A stretch of 64,000 nucleotides of DNA from Pectinophora gossypiella (GCF_024362695.1 NC_065421.1:496001-560000), one strand, 5' to 3'. Positions 10,986 to 21,156 are shown, numbered from the stretch's first letter. Made by a program: numbers and translations. Notes: generated from the letters alone by a model not told the origin.

Positions 10986-11540
10986 AGACAATACTGATAA
11001 AAAGATAATATTTAAAAACTTATGTTGGCACTATTGTACGTTTCCGGTTTTGTACGTCAGCGCCCGTTCCAAAGTGTTCCAATTTTGAATATGTGGCGTG
11101 AATCGCGCAAACGAAGTTTTTTTAAATCAACAGTATAAATAAACCTATAAACTGCATAGAATAGGACCGCGATTGTCGGTCGGCTCCCGGGCGAACCACC
11201 GCCGGAAGACGATCTCCCCTTTTCCTCCATAAATCTCTTCCTTACCACGAGCAAGAAAATGGGGCTGAAGAAAATGAATAATATTGACTGTTGCGGGGCG
11301 AGTCTGATTTGAACAAAGAATTTCATACATACAGTTAAGCCTGTAATCCCTGAGGGGTGGGCAAGGACACGTCATCCATAAGATATATTAAAACCAATAG
11401 CCATCCATTCTAAAATCGGTATTGCCGACATGGTGACAATAAATTATTGCTTTTATAAACCCATATACCATACATAACCATTAATTGTAAGATCGATATT
11501 GCCGACATGGTAACAATAAATTATTGCTTTTTTTGGTTTG
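10986..11540. other. Intron, no gene seen
   Basis: Two direct copies of a block reading ATTGCCGACATGGT then AACAATAAATTATTGC occur near 11420-11456 and 11492-11530. Otherwise nothing is recognised. Confidence 0.4.
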
Positions 11541-11542
11541 CC

Positions 11543-11702
11543 TCAGATGCCATTAACTTGGCCGGACAAATGGGAGCGCTTAGGGTTCTCATCAGGTACA
11601 AAATTTAAGCCTACAGGCCTGAAGGCGTCCAGTTGGTCGCGACCTCGGCTCAAGTCGTCGTCTGAGAGGACAATTTTTGACCTATCGTTCATAACAGATA
11701 AC
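11543..11702 (-). repeat. Retroposon family G, fragment
   Basis: Related to the TSD-bounded G element at 33548-33794. Shared blocks are GGCATTAACT, TTGGCCGGACAAATGG, CCAGTTGG and TCGTCTGAGAGGA, in the same order. Confidence 0.6.
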
Positions 11703-11714
11703 GGCTGGGGACTA

Positions 11715-11890
11715 ACCACTTAACGTGCCTTCCGATGCATGGATCATCTTACTTTCGGACAATCAGGTGATCAGCCTAGGGACCAAACTAGGGATCATAA
11801 ACTGATTTTTGTGACATGTGCCCACCGGGATTCGAACCCGGGGCCTCCGGATCGTGAGCCCAACGCTCAACCACTGGACCACGGAGGCCG
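11715..11890 (-). repeat. SINE family A, 3'-truncated
   Basis: The tRNA-like head (GCCTCCG, A box TGGTCCAGTGG, B box GGTTCGAATCC) and part of the body are present. The family's usual tail, ending CGATAGAAGA, is missing. Confidence 0.85.
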
Positions 11891-11894
11891 TTAA

Positions 11895-12480
11895 TACTCT
11901 AGATAATAATTATGGGATTCTCTTAAAATGCATAAATGTTTTTGTCATAATTTTAATTATCATAATCCTTTTTGCATAACGTTTTTTAACATAATAGTAC
12001 TTTCCCATAATAACATCTAGGAATACTGGATTCTTAGGTATAATTTATTTTTGGACTAATATTTGTTGGTATAAATTTGATTCGCATATAAATAGGTATC
12101 CATAATTCTTTTTTAGAATAACAGTGTTTTGTCATAATTTTTACAAGGCATAACAGTAGGTTTGGGTGCGGCGCCAGCATGTTTATCTTACACACAAAAA
12201 ATATAATGAATGATGACCAACTGCATGAAATAGTGTCAAAAAATATAAAAAGTCTCAATCATGAACCAAATGCAGCCAGGGAAAAAGTAAGTTTCTAAAA
12301 TGTTCAAAGTTGTGCCAAAACTTTTCTTATTCGGGGTATAGTTTTTATGCTTATATATTATATCATTATTGTCATTAACTATTATGCTTATAGTAGTTAT
12401 GAGTTTCAAAATTATGCTTAAAAAGTTATGACAAATTAATACTATGCGTAACTAATAATAGGACAAGCAACAGTATGCCA
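11895..12480. repeat. Low-complexity repeat rich in CATAAT
   Basis: The word CATAAT or CATAAC recurs at least ten times, often after a T-run, on both sides of the short core GGTGCGGCGCCAGCATG near 12165. It looks like a degenerate dispersed element rather than coding DNA. Confidence 0.5.
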
Positions 12481-12651
12481 TGGTAAATTATTACATAAAA
12501 TTTTATGAGTAAAAATAGAGAACCAATAATTATTTATTCTAGATATTTCCCCGCGTATACTGATCTCATGCCATAAGTTACGACTATTAACACGATGGAA
12601 CGCTACTAAAACCCGGTACAACACAGCCAAACGTACTTTACAACATAACTT

Positions 12652-12742
12652 ACATACATAAACTCACGCCTGATTCCCACCGGGGTAAGCAGAGACTATA
12701 GAATTCAATTTACTTCGATCCTGACACACTTCTTCTTTTACA
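12652..12742 (+). repeat. Dispersed repeat family E
   Basis: Contains ACCGGGGTAAGCAGAGACTA and CTTCGATCCTGACACACTTC. Other copies are at 35027, 56863, 18575 (partial), and 14741 and 20047 (reverse). Confidence 0.7.
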
Positions 12743-12954
12743 ACATTATCTTAGTGCAAAATAAGCTGAAACCAGTAATTTTGCAGTCTTCCAGGTTCCC
12801 ATACTTACCAATATACTTACATTAACCAATATACCCAGAGCACCATAATAACTATTACAATCTGGCCTAAATCTATGGCTGGTTCAAGGCTCGCAGACCA
12901 GTGAGGGATCAATGAGAAGTAGGCTATCGTGCCACGATAATAACTCGTCCAATT

Positions 12955-13108
12955 GGGTTAAAATGGCCACATCGAAGCAATTCATCTAAGAAAGCAATAT
13001 TGCAATTTGATAATTTGCGCATATAAAAGTAAGTGCGTAATGCAAACAAATGTCAAATAGCAATATTGCTTTCTTAGATGAATTGCTTCGATGTGGCCAT
13101 TTTAACCC
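12955..13108. mobile_element. Palindromic MITE family M, copy 1
   Basis: A 154-bp element whose arms are nearly perfect inverted repeats of about 50 bp. It starts GGGTTAAAATGGCCACATCG and ends with the reverse. The centre of about 50 bp contains CGCATATAAAAGTAAGTGCG. Copy 2 at 29492-29644 has the same structure in the opposite orientation. Confidence 0.85.
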
Positions 13109-13301
13109 CCCAGGATTATACTTAGTTACGTCAATTAAGGTAGTTAGTTAGAGGTAGGTTTTTTGTTTTATAAGATTTTGTTTATTAATATATCAAAATA
13201 CACCCAAAAATACCCAGTGTACATATGCCATCATGTAATATTACACAGTTTAGTAGGCTGAAAGACACCTATATATAAACTTTATGACACTAACCTCAAA
13301 A

Positions 13302-13393
13302 AATCAGAATCATTTATTCAACGTAATTATCATGGATAAACTTTTTGAAGGTCAATGTAACATTTTTGAATTTACGTCATTTCGCATAGGCTG
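13302..13393 (-). repeat. LINE-like tail with CAGAAT end
   Basis: Matches 24225-24320 in reverse orientation over TGACGTAAATTCAAAAATG and GTTGAATAAATGATTCTG. It ends in a short CAGAAT/TCTGAT simple run typical of a LINE 3' end. Confidence 0.6.
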
Positions 13394-13433
13394 TTTATGT
13401 ATTATGTATGTTATGTATGTATGATGGTCGTAT

Positions 13434-13854
13434 CCTAAGGCAATTCTCACACTGCCTCGCATGATGCAGCGTAGCGCGTGGAATAGAATAGAAATAATTT
13501 ATTTTAGATATAAGTAGGAATTGGTACACAGTAGGAGTGAACATAGTAATTAAACCTTATTTCTAAAAAGGGACGTTAGCTCAGCAATATGTTGTGACAC
13601 TCCGACATTGAGGGAGTGCCACAACGCTGATTTTCAGCTGTGCCCCAAAAACACTAAAAAATATATAAATGCTTAAATCTAAACAATAATCAAAACAAAT
13701 TAAAATTAATCCACATGCGGATTTCGGATGCGTATCATTTTCTGTGTTAGACTGTGCGTGTTTTCTATACAAACGGAGATATTTACAAGCAACAGAAGAA
13801 CACGCATCCACGCGCTACGCTGCATTATGTGGGGCAGTGTGAGAATCGCCTAAG
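13434..13854. mobile_element. MITE family N with internal insertion
   Basis: Terminal inverted repeats of about 47 bp (13434-13481 and 13809-13854) read CCTAAGGCAATTCTCACACT and CAGCGTAGCGCGTGG with few mismatches. The interior from 13482 begins with AATAGAATAGAAATAATTT, a LINE-tail-like sequence resembling 19594-19640. A retroposed segment therefore appears to sit inside the element. Confidence 0.7.
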
Positions 13855-14029
13855 AGCAAATTAAGAAGAGTCCATTCCAGGTTCTGTTTAGAGACCGTCC
13901 TAAACCCAGGCCGTATTGTTGATAGGGTAACTTAGATCTGACGAGGGTATTGGTAAATTGCCAGCCGGATCACGCCACGCGCCCCGGGCACATTGGCCAA
14001 TATCAATCCATGTATCACTATTACTTATA

Positions 14030-14311
14030 ACGGCCTCCGTGGTCCAGTGGTTGAGCATTCTACTCACTATCCGCAGGTCCCGGGTTCAAATCCCGATGGG
14101 GACAAATCAGTTTGTGATCCGTAGTTTGGTTAGGACATTGCAGGCTTATCACCTGATTGTCCAGAAGTAAGATGATCTATGCTTCGGAAGACACGTTAAG
14201 CCGGTCCCGGTTGCTACTTACTTATGTAAGTACGTAGTCGTTACTTGAGTCACGTCAGGGGCCTTTGACGGCTCAATAATAACCATGACACCCACACGAT
14301 AGAAGAAGACT
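14030..14311 (+). repeat. SINE family A, full length
   Basis: The tRNA-like head carries an A box TGGTCCAGTGG and a B box GGTTCAAATCC. The body contains CTTATCACCTGATTGTCC. The tail ends CACACGATAGAAGAAG. Confidence 0.9.
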
Positions 14312-14324
14312 ATTACTTATTATG

Positions 14325-14475
14325 TGTTTCGAATTCATATTTTGGATCATAAATGATTATCACGTGCTCAGCGGTGAAGGAAAACATCGCGAGGAAACCC
14401 ACGTTCCTGAGAAATGCATTTTCGGAGGTATGTGACCTAACGGTTTAAACTTAACGGTAGAAGGTCAGACAGGCT
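14325..14475 (+). repeat. SINE family C, fragment
   Basis: Contains CGTGCTCAGCGGTGAAGGAA, GAGGAAACCCACGTTCC and GAAATGCATTTTCGGAGGTA, the hallmark body of family C. Confidence 0.75.
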
Positions 14476-14740
14476 TCTGTAAAAAAACCGGACCTGTCTA
14501 ATCTTCTTGGGGGGGGGTTATGTGTCTCGCATAACTTAAGCCGTGGTTGCTGAGTGTTTGAACGCGTGCTGTGAATTCCAAGAGTGGCATGTATAAAGAG
14601 ACATCCTATTCCCAATTTATGTGGTTTCGTATTTGTGGGTTATAATCGGGAAAGCGTGTTGAATACTGTATACGCGAATAAGATTTACCACCACATCACA
14701 CCTCAAATAAAAAAAGCAAAAAAAAGAAGCAAATGGAATT

Positions 14741-14792
14741 CTATAGTCTCTGATTACCCCGGTGGGCGTGAGTTTATGTATGTATGTATCAC
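14741..14792 (-). repeat. Dispersed repeat family E, fragment
   Basis: The reverse complement reads ACGCCCACCGGGGTAATCAG, as in family E. Confidence 0.5.
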
Positions 14793-14829
14793 ACCTCACT
14801 ACGCCTAATAGAGTATTGATTTTGGATTT

Positions 14830-15075
14830 AAAGAGAACATTTGGTCTCACGACCACGTGACCGTATATCACGTGCTCAGCGGTGAAGGAAAACATCGTGA
14901 GGAAACCCACATACCCCAGAAATGCATTTTCGGAGGTGATGTGACCTAACCTGTATTGGGCTGGTTTCCCTTCGCGGGTTAGAAGGTCAGACAGACAGGC
15001 GCTTCTGTAAAAATCGGACCTGTCAAATCTTCAGGTCAGGTAAGCGGACCCTGTGAAAATCGGGATAATGCTAAG
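14830..15075 (+). repeat. SINE family C, head missing
   Basis: The body GAAATGCATTTTCGGAGG is followed by TTCCCTTCGCGGGTTAGAAG and the tail GTCAGGTAAGCGGACC to CGGGATAATGCTA. Confidence 0.8.
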
Positions 15076-15157
15076 GGGATTCAGTCTCGACTTTAACCAG
15101 TCACTAGTCCCTTGCGAGTCATATCCTATCTCCGATAACATTATAATATTAATATTA

Positions 15158-15555
15158 CTAGCTTTTGCCCGCGGCTTCGGGGTAACACGGTCCCCCTTTC
15201 CTTATGTATCAATTTTATCTTCCTACCTTGAAAGCTGCGAAGAATCCCATATATAATTTCACCCCCTCTTTAAAAGGGTTGAGGCAGATTTCAAAAAAAA
15301 AAAGATGCGCGATTTTCTTACCTTTTTTTATTTTCTTAGTCACAAATAGTCCGCATACCAATTTTTAGCTTTCTACCTTGAAAATTGCTCAATGCTCCAT
15401 ACAAACTTCCACCTCCCCACCCCCATTTCAGGTGGGTAGAAAGTCAACTATCTCCACTTAAAAAATCACATCAATTCGTCGCTCCGTTTTGCCGTGAAAG
15501 ACGGACAAACAAACAGGCAGACACACACATACACTTTGGCATTTATAATATTGTA
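15158..15555 (+). repeat. Old dispersed repeat
   Basis: Opens TTTGCCCGCGGCTTCGG and ends near CAAACAGGCAGACACACACA and TTTATAATATTGTATGG. This ordering is seen in many moth introns. No coding capacity remains. Confidence 0.55.
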
Positions 15556-15829
15556 TGGATTATAATAACACGTGTCAACGCTTGATGGATTTCCCTAAGA
15601 ATATTAAAATTCGCTTCTCATTAAGGTAGGGTCTGGTTGGGATACGAGATTAATTTAATAGAAATGGTTTTGAAGACGGTTACAACCAGGACTTTTTCTT
15701 TGTAGACATAACATTACATAAGCTCACGACTACATTCCAATTGGGGTAGTCAGAGGTACGAGTACATCCATCATACTCAATTATTCATAAAATATTTATA
15801 TGTTTTACTTTTATATGAATGGGCATGAA

Positions 15830-16050
15830 ATGAGGAGGAATGAAAGGCATATAACGAGGAATGTTTTGAGTATGAACGTGGATGGATATAGGGGAAGGGA
15901 ACGACGGCCTAAGAAATTGTGGATGGATTGTGTAAAGAAAGATATGTGAGTGAAAGGTGTGAGTACTGACAGAAATGAATGGACGAGGAATACATGTTGT
16001 GCCGACCCCACCTAGAGTGGGGTAAGGACAGGAGGATGATAATGACATGT
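15830..16050 (+). pseudogene. RTE-like LINE ORF, C-terminal remnant
   Basis: One frame reads RERRPKKLWMDCVKKDM, a stop, VKGVSTDRNEWTRNTCCADPT and then a terminal stop. Proline-lysine-rich RRPKKxWxDCVKKD followed by DRxxWRR..CADP is the usual C-terminus of RTE-type reverse transcriptases. The in-frame stop shows it is dead. The downstream GTAAGGACAGGAGGATGAT is the matching LINE tail. Confidence 0.65.
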
Positions 16051-16092
16051 CAAATCACATCCATCTTAGTTTTATAGTGTAAGTAAGTAGTA

Positions 16093-16205
16093 TCATCATC
16101 ATCAATTTAAGAGCCACGCTCTTGTCGGAGCAGCATTCTCCATGCTACTTTTTAGGGAAAAATAGGGCAGTGGTTTCCCTCTTGCCTTCCGCCCAAAGAA
16201 GCCCA
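16093..16205 (+). repeat. Dispersed repeat with CACGCTCTTGTCGG
   Basis: A compact block reading AGCATTCTCCATGCTACTTT and GCAGTGGTTTCCCTCTTGCC, flanked on the left by an ATC simple run. It looks like a retroposed LINE tail. Confidence 0.45.
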
Positions 16206-16254
16206 AAGTAAGTTGTATAGGTAATCGTAAAGTGAACTAAGTACCCACACCTCA

Positions 16255-16500
16255 CCGAGCTTTCTGTTAGACCACCGTCACACACACCCCAGACACTTCA
16301 TACAAACAACCTCGTTTTACAGATGCGCGTGTACGATAATGTCAATTATATAGTACACGCGCATCTGTGTGTGTGACGTCGGACACCATACGATTAAGTC
16401 TAAACTATGTTCGAGGGGGGTGAGGTAAACCTAGCTCAGCCGCTGGTGGGGAGCGGAGAGTTGCCGTTCTATACGTAGTATTATTCCTTATTCTACGTCA
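16255..16500. repeat. Dispersed repeat family I
   Basis: Matches 57440-57730 over ATACAA..CCTCGTTTTACA, GTACACGCGCATCTGTGTGTG, CATACGATT and GTGAGGTAAACCTAGCTCAG. It contains a local inverted repeat of GATGCGCGTGTAC. Confidence 0.65.
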
Positions 16501-16832
16501 GTGTGTCAATAATAGTGTTTTTTCTTACTTTGAATAAAAAGTTCACGATCTGTTTCTCTCTCTCCAGTCTTTGGTAGCGTAGACTTAAAAACTAAACACT
16601 ATATCGGTACAATAGACGCTATAAGATCGATAACACGATAGCTCAGCCAACTAGCCCACTGAAATCGCTGGTCGATAGCTTTGCCCTAGTGGCAAGGTCG
16701 CGAGTTCGATCGCTGCTTGCACTCGTTACAACAAGAAACTGAATCGCTTTAAATTAACAATGTGTTTGATTAACCAAACGACCTAGAGAATGCCGAAGCA
16801 GCAAGCCAACCTTTTGTAAAATAACATTAAAT

Positions 16833-16885
16833 AAGCTCACGACTTATGCCCAGCAGTGGGCGTCATACGGCTGATGATGATGATG
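16833..16885 (+). repeat. SINE family D, severely 5'-truncated copy with target duplication
   Basis: A 41-bp piece (16845-16885) of the D tail, from TATGCCCAGCAGTGGGCGTC to the GAT run, is preceded by AAGCTCACGACT at 16833-16844. The same 12 bases follow it at 16886-16897. Confidence 0.8.
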
Positions 16886-16897
16886 AAGCTCACGACT

Positions 16898-17146
16898 CGA
16901 GGAGCTCGGTGGCGCAGCGGTAAACGCGCTCGGTCTGCGATAGTCTGCGAAGTTAAGCAACTTTCGCAAAGGCCGGTCATAGGATGGGTGACCAAAAAAA
17001 AGTTTTCATCTCGAGCTCCTGCATTAGCAGTCGTTAATAACCATCAATCCGCACTGGGCCCGCGTGATGGTTTAAAGCCCGATCTCCCCATCCATAGGGA
17101 AGGCCCGTGCCCCAGCAGTGGGGATGTTAATGGGCTGATGATGATG
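16898..17146 (+). mobile_element. Composite tRNA/5S SINE family D, full length
   Basis: The exact limits are set by the 12-bp target duplication AAGCTCACGACT at 16886-16897 and 17147-17158. The head holds TGGCGCAGCGG, a perfect match to the tRNA A-box consensus. It is followed at about 16950-16993 by GAAGTTAAGCAAC, GGTCA and GGATGGGTGACC, matching the internal promoter of 5S rRNA (box A, intermediate element, box C). The tail contains TTAATAACCATCAATCCGC, CCCAGCAGTGGGG and a terminal GAT run. It would be transcribed by RNA polymerase III and mobilised by a LINE. This copy lacks the 38-nt core present in copies D3, D4 and D5. Confidence 0.85.
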
Positions 17147-17300
17147 AAGCTCACGACTGTATCCCAATTGGTGTAGCCAGAGCATCCATCACAATATAAA
17201 CTAAGTCCCTACACCTCACCGAGCTTTCTGTTAGACCAACGTGATAGGTGGCCGTATCGCCGTCTATAATGGCCGACCCAACTGTGTTGGTCAAAACTGT
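17147..17300 (+). repeat. LINE-like tail that hosts SINE D
   Basis: AAGCTCACGACTGTATCCC through CACCGAGCTTTCTGTTAGACC to GATAGGTGGCCGTATCGCCG. Partial copies are at 15718, 16230, 29265 and 45795. Confidence 0.6.
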
Positions 17301-17341
17301 GATTAAGTTAAATCAATTTTAATATAAATTTCCTTTTTGAA

Positions 17342-17570
17342 CAGTTAGGTTAGGACATTAGAGGCTGATTACCTGATTGTCTGAAAGTGAAGATGATCCT
17401 TGCTTCGGAAGGCACGTTAAGTCGGTGGTCTTCGGTTACAACATACTGATGTAAGTGAGTAATCGTTACATGAGCCATGTCAGGGGCCTTTGGCGGTTCA
17501 ATAATTACCTTGACACCAGGGTTGATGAGGTTGGTAATTCACCTCACAACCCACACGATAGAAGAAGGAG
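17342..17570 (+). repeat. SINE family A, head missing
   Basis: Starts in the body (AGGACATTAGAGGCTGATTA) and ends CACACGATAGAAGAAGG. 5' truncation is typical of retroposition. Confidence 0.85.
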
Positions 17571-17637
17571 AGTTTAATTATTGGTGCAAGTCCAGTACCG
17601 GGGTTCGAACTGGCGCGAAAAGCAAGCCAATGTACTA

Positions 17638-17888
17638 CATCATCATCATCATCAGCCCATTAACGTCCCCACTGCTGGGGCACGGGCCTTCCCTATGGAT
17701 GGATAGGGAGATCGGGCCTTAAACCACCACGCGGGCCCAGTGCGGATTGGTGGTGGCTGTTGTGCTCGTCTTTTTAAATAAATAAATAAATATTAACGAC
17801 TGCTAATGCAGCCGGGACCAACGGCTTAACGTGCCTTCCGAAGCACGGAGGAGCAGACCGAGCGCGTTTACCGCTGCGCCACCGAGCA
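17638..17888 (-). repeat. SINE family D, copy lacking the 5S segment
   Basis: Tail, core and tRNA-like A box (reverse CCGCTGCGCCACCGAGC) are present. The 5S-like block is missing between GAGGAG and CAGACCG. A TAAA microsatellite at about 17770-17790 interrupts the body. Confidence 0.8.
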
Positions 17889-18154
17889 ATGTACTACAGT
17901 GACTATAAAAATAAAAGTAAAAAAAAAGAAATACACTCCACGACAGGCGGTGAAGTGACTAAGGGAACTAACAGTGTGTTTGATCAAACGAATGGCCTAG
18001 ATAGCGAAAGAGCGGCTTTCATGCCACCCTTTCATGACATAAACTAAACCAAAGAAAAAAAAGAAGCCTCCGCCGCGATAGGCAACCGCTGAGGAAATTA
18101 AAACCCGTATTGAAAATAAACTGCTGGGAACCGGGAACTTTCAACATATTTGAA

Positions 18155-18240
18155 ACGTGCATTTTGCGAAAGGGACATTTTGCGAAGTGTACCTTTTTCG
18201 AAAGGGGCATTTTGCGAAAGGGATATTTTGCGGAAAATAG
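18155..18240. repeat. Short degenerate tandem repeat
   Basis: The phrase CATTTTGCGAAAGGGA and variants is repeated four to five times. Confidence 0.7.
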
Positions 18241-18445
18241 GTTTTGTGCATGGGGGTCAAAGGGTGAGAAGGTAGATCAGCTTTAGGAAGGGGTATTATC
18301 TTCGGGTATAGAGGGATTACTCCGGCCTTTGATAATGAATGTCCTTTTCAAAGACAAAGGTCATGTATTTGGGGCACATCACTTGCTTACACTAATCATG
18401 ATACATAGACGGGCGTCCCACTACAATTATCCTAATTATTATCCT

Positions 18446-18622
18446 AACCGTGGCACAGTGGTTGAGCTTTAAGCTTACGACCAGGAGGTCCCGGGTTACA
18501 AGCCCGGTGGGAACATATCACAAAAATCAAGTGTGATCCCTAGTTTGGTGAGTGATCCGTGCTAGGGAGAGCACGTTAAGCATCGCTTCGATCCTGACAC
18601 ATTTCTCTTGTTGCCTCCACAA
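18446..18622 (+). repeat. SINE family A head joined to family E
   Basis: A tRNA-like head with GGCACAGTGGTTGAGC and part of the A body breaks off after GCACGTTAAGC. It continues as CTTCGATCCTGACACATTTC of family E. This is either a chimeric element or a breakpoint. Confidence 0.6.
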
Positions 18623-18779
18623 TCGTTCAAACCAATCGTCTCACATCAAATTCTATGTAATCAATATTAAACCATATTGGGTGTTTTGTAGTTGCATTCT
18701 ATGTCATATATTCACTATACTTTTTTGTTCCTTTTAATCGAAACAAAAACAAAGCGGACAGAAAAGGTAATGTTTATGG

Positions 18780-19100
18780 AAATCTTATAATGTAAAATAC
18801 TTCCGTGACCAGGAACCTAAGTGGTGTTTCTCCACGGTAAACCCGTGAACGATGAGCCAGCCCGCCGCAAGCCCCGGGTCCCGGCTTTATGTAAATCCAG
18901 CGCGACTGACCGCTGCTATCCGACGTCTATACATTACTAAACCTCGCTTTGAATAGCCCAAATACCCAATAGCTTTCCTTCTTCCGCCCGTAATCTTCGA
19001 TAGGGCTTCACTGTCGTACACCTTCATTTATGACGTACCTACCAACATAATGCTTCAAGGGAAAAAAATGGGGGCAGTAAATTATCTAACCTAATTTGGG
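18780..19100. other. Intron, no gene seen
   Basis: No exon, RNA gene or clear repeat is recognised. Confidence 0.4.
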
Positions 19101-19105
19101 CAATA

Positions 19106-19395
19106 ATAGGTCTTCTTCTATCGTGCGTGTTGTGAAGTGGATTACCAACCTCATCAACCCTCACCAGGGTTACTATTGAGCCGCCAAAGGCCCCCGACAT
19201 GACTCATGAAACGACTACGTACTTACATCAGTAAGTGACTGGGACCAACGGCTTAACGTGCCTTCCGAAGCACGGATCGTCTTACTTTCGGACAATCAGG
19301 TGATCAGCCTTTAATGTCCTAACCAAACTAGGGATCACTAAGTGATTTTTGTGATATGTCCCCACCGGCATTCGAACCCAGGTATTCCGGATCGA
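19106..19395 (-). repeat. SINE family A, nearly complete
   Basis: The reverse strand carries the tail CACGATAGAAGAAGACC end, the body with the shared core, and the B box. The first half of the tRNA-like head is missing. Confidence 0.85.
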
Positions 19396-20046
19396 ATAAT
19401 AGGTAAATAGAGTAGATATCGATTTACTTCTACCCTTCTTTAATCTTGTATTTCGTCCCCTGTCACTTGAAAAGACATTTCCATAAAGACAAAAAATCGT
19501 TAATACAATAAAAACCGACAAAACAAAATTTTCGGTTTATCTGTCAAAATTTTGCCAGATGCTCAAATATTCTTTTTAAACCTCGAGAAAAAAAGAATAG
19601 AATAGAATAAGAATAAAATAAATTTATTTTTTAAGAATAGAAATTGTTTATTATAAAAGGACGCCACACACAAAGACACACTATTCCTTATTTAAAAAAT
19701 GGTTATTGATCGGATTTTTCCAAGGTTCAAGCACGTGAAATATCAAAGTAAAGTAAAAATTCAGTGAGATGGCTTTCCCGGGTATCGAAGGAGTGTAAAT
19801 CCGTAAGGTTTATCAGATTATTCCCAAAGGCGATGTTTGCTTGATAAGTGGCTGAATCTGGAATATTTAATTTCCGGTACGGCTCATTTCTCCTACTTGC
19901 GGCATAACAATGGCGACATCGCTAACAATAGCTTTTCATCCATGATCTTTTTAATTTGGCCGTGTAATATTGTGACTGGCTGAGCTTTTCAGGGACTCGA
20001 TTCATTCAAATGTGTCTGTGTATTCCAAGATGGTGGAGGCATGTTG

Positions 20047-20100
20047 AATTCCATAGTCGCTGCTTACCCCGGTGGGAAATAGGCGTGAGTTTATGTATGT
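20047..20100 (-). repeat. Dispersed repeat family E, fragment
   Basis: The reverse complement contains CACGCCTATTTCCCACCGGG. Confidence 0.55.
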
Positions 20101-20164
20101 CTTTTTCTTTGTGGTGTCCTGACGTAGTAAGTGGAATTCCGTTGTCTCTGCCTAACCCAGTATA

Positions 20165-20694
20165 CAGGGTGTTAGTGACATCGTAACGAAAACTTCGAGG
20201 GATAACTCAGGCCATGATTCTGAGTTGATATCAAAAGGAATTTTCCGTCGTAAAAGTATGGAACGGAAAATAATTAAAAAAAAAACAATAAATCTTTCAT
20301 GATATTTCCGATAGGAAAATTCCATATACACAGTATTTCTTATGCCGTCACTAACACCCATACTTGTATGGCTACCTGTATGTACTTGTACGGGGTGTAA
20401 ATGACATCGTAACGAATACTGAGAGGAATGATTCAAGTCATTATTCTGAGTTAATATCAAGTGGAATTTTCCGTCGCAAAAGTATAGGATTGAAAATAAT
20501 CTAAAAAAAATATTCTTATCGTGTGGGTTGTGAGGTGTAATACCAACCCCATCAACCCTGGTGTGAAGGTGAGTGAGTGACTGAGTCGCCCAAAAAAAAT
20601 CATTAATTTGGCGACTGATTTCACTTGATATTAACTTAGAATCATGGTCTGAATCATCCCCCTTAGTATTCGTTACGCTGTCACTAACATCCTG
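20165..20694. mobile_element. Foldback family J, dimer with insertion
   Basis: CAGGGTGTTAGTGACATCGT at the left and ACGCTGTCACTAACATCCTG at the right enclose two palindromic units joined by CCATACTTGTATGGC. A SINE family A tail fragment (about 20516-20560, reverse) sits in the second unit. Confidence 0.8.
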
Positions 20695-20885
20695 TATATG
20701 TATATCTGTATACAAGGCCAGGGCAAACACCTCTACGCGTGGACGCCTGGTAAGGGCGGGCGATTTGTAAGGATTTGGCAATATCCGTTATATCGCCCTT
20801 ATATCAACAACTTTTTCGGTCGGATTTCGCTTGTCGCGCGGGATACGTTCTTTTCCACCCCCTTAAGGGATGATTTCGTAGATAA

Positions 20886-21156
20886 AAGTCATCTCATCAT
20901 CGCCAGCCCATTAACGTCCCCACTGCTGAGGCACGGGCCTTCCCTATAGATGGATAGGGAGATCGGACTTTAAACCACCACGCGGGCGCTAATGCAGCCA
21001 GGACCAACGGCTTAACGTGCCTTCCGAAGCACGGAGGAGCTCGAGATGAAAACTTTTTTTTTGTGGTCACCCATCCTATGACCGGCCTTTGCGAAAGTTG
21101 CTTAACTTCAACAATCGCAGACCGAGCGCGTTTACCACTGCGCCACCGAGCTCCTC
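20886..21156 (-). mobile_element. Composite tRNA/5S SINE family D
   Basis: On the minus strand, from 21156: GAGCTCGGTGGCGCAG A box, then the 5S-like GAAGTTAAGCAAC and CATAGGATGGGTGACC. The shared core follows (21001-21037), then a tail with a small deletion in the GCGGG region, ending in a GAT run. Confidence 0.85.

Noticed and set aside
16950..16993. 5S rRNA gene
   Set aside because: Only the internal promoter part (about 45 of 120 bases) matches. It is always embedded in SINE D.
17638..17660. CRISPR-like or clustered repeat of CAT/GAT units
   Set aside because: It is the simple-sequence 3' end of SINE D; the genome is eukaryotic and there are no spacers.
20152..20781. Open frame of 209 codons on the minus strand
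   Set aside because: It runs through the foldback element J and a SINE fragment. The encoded text is a translation of repeats with no protein motif.
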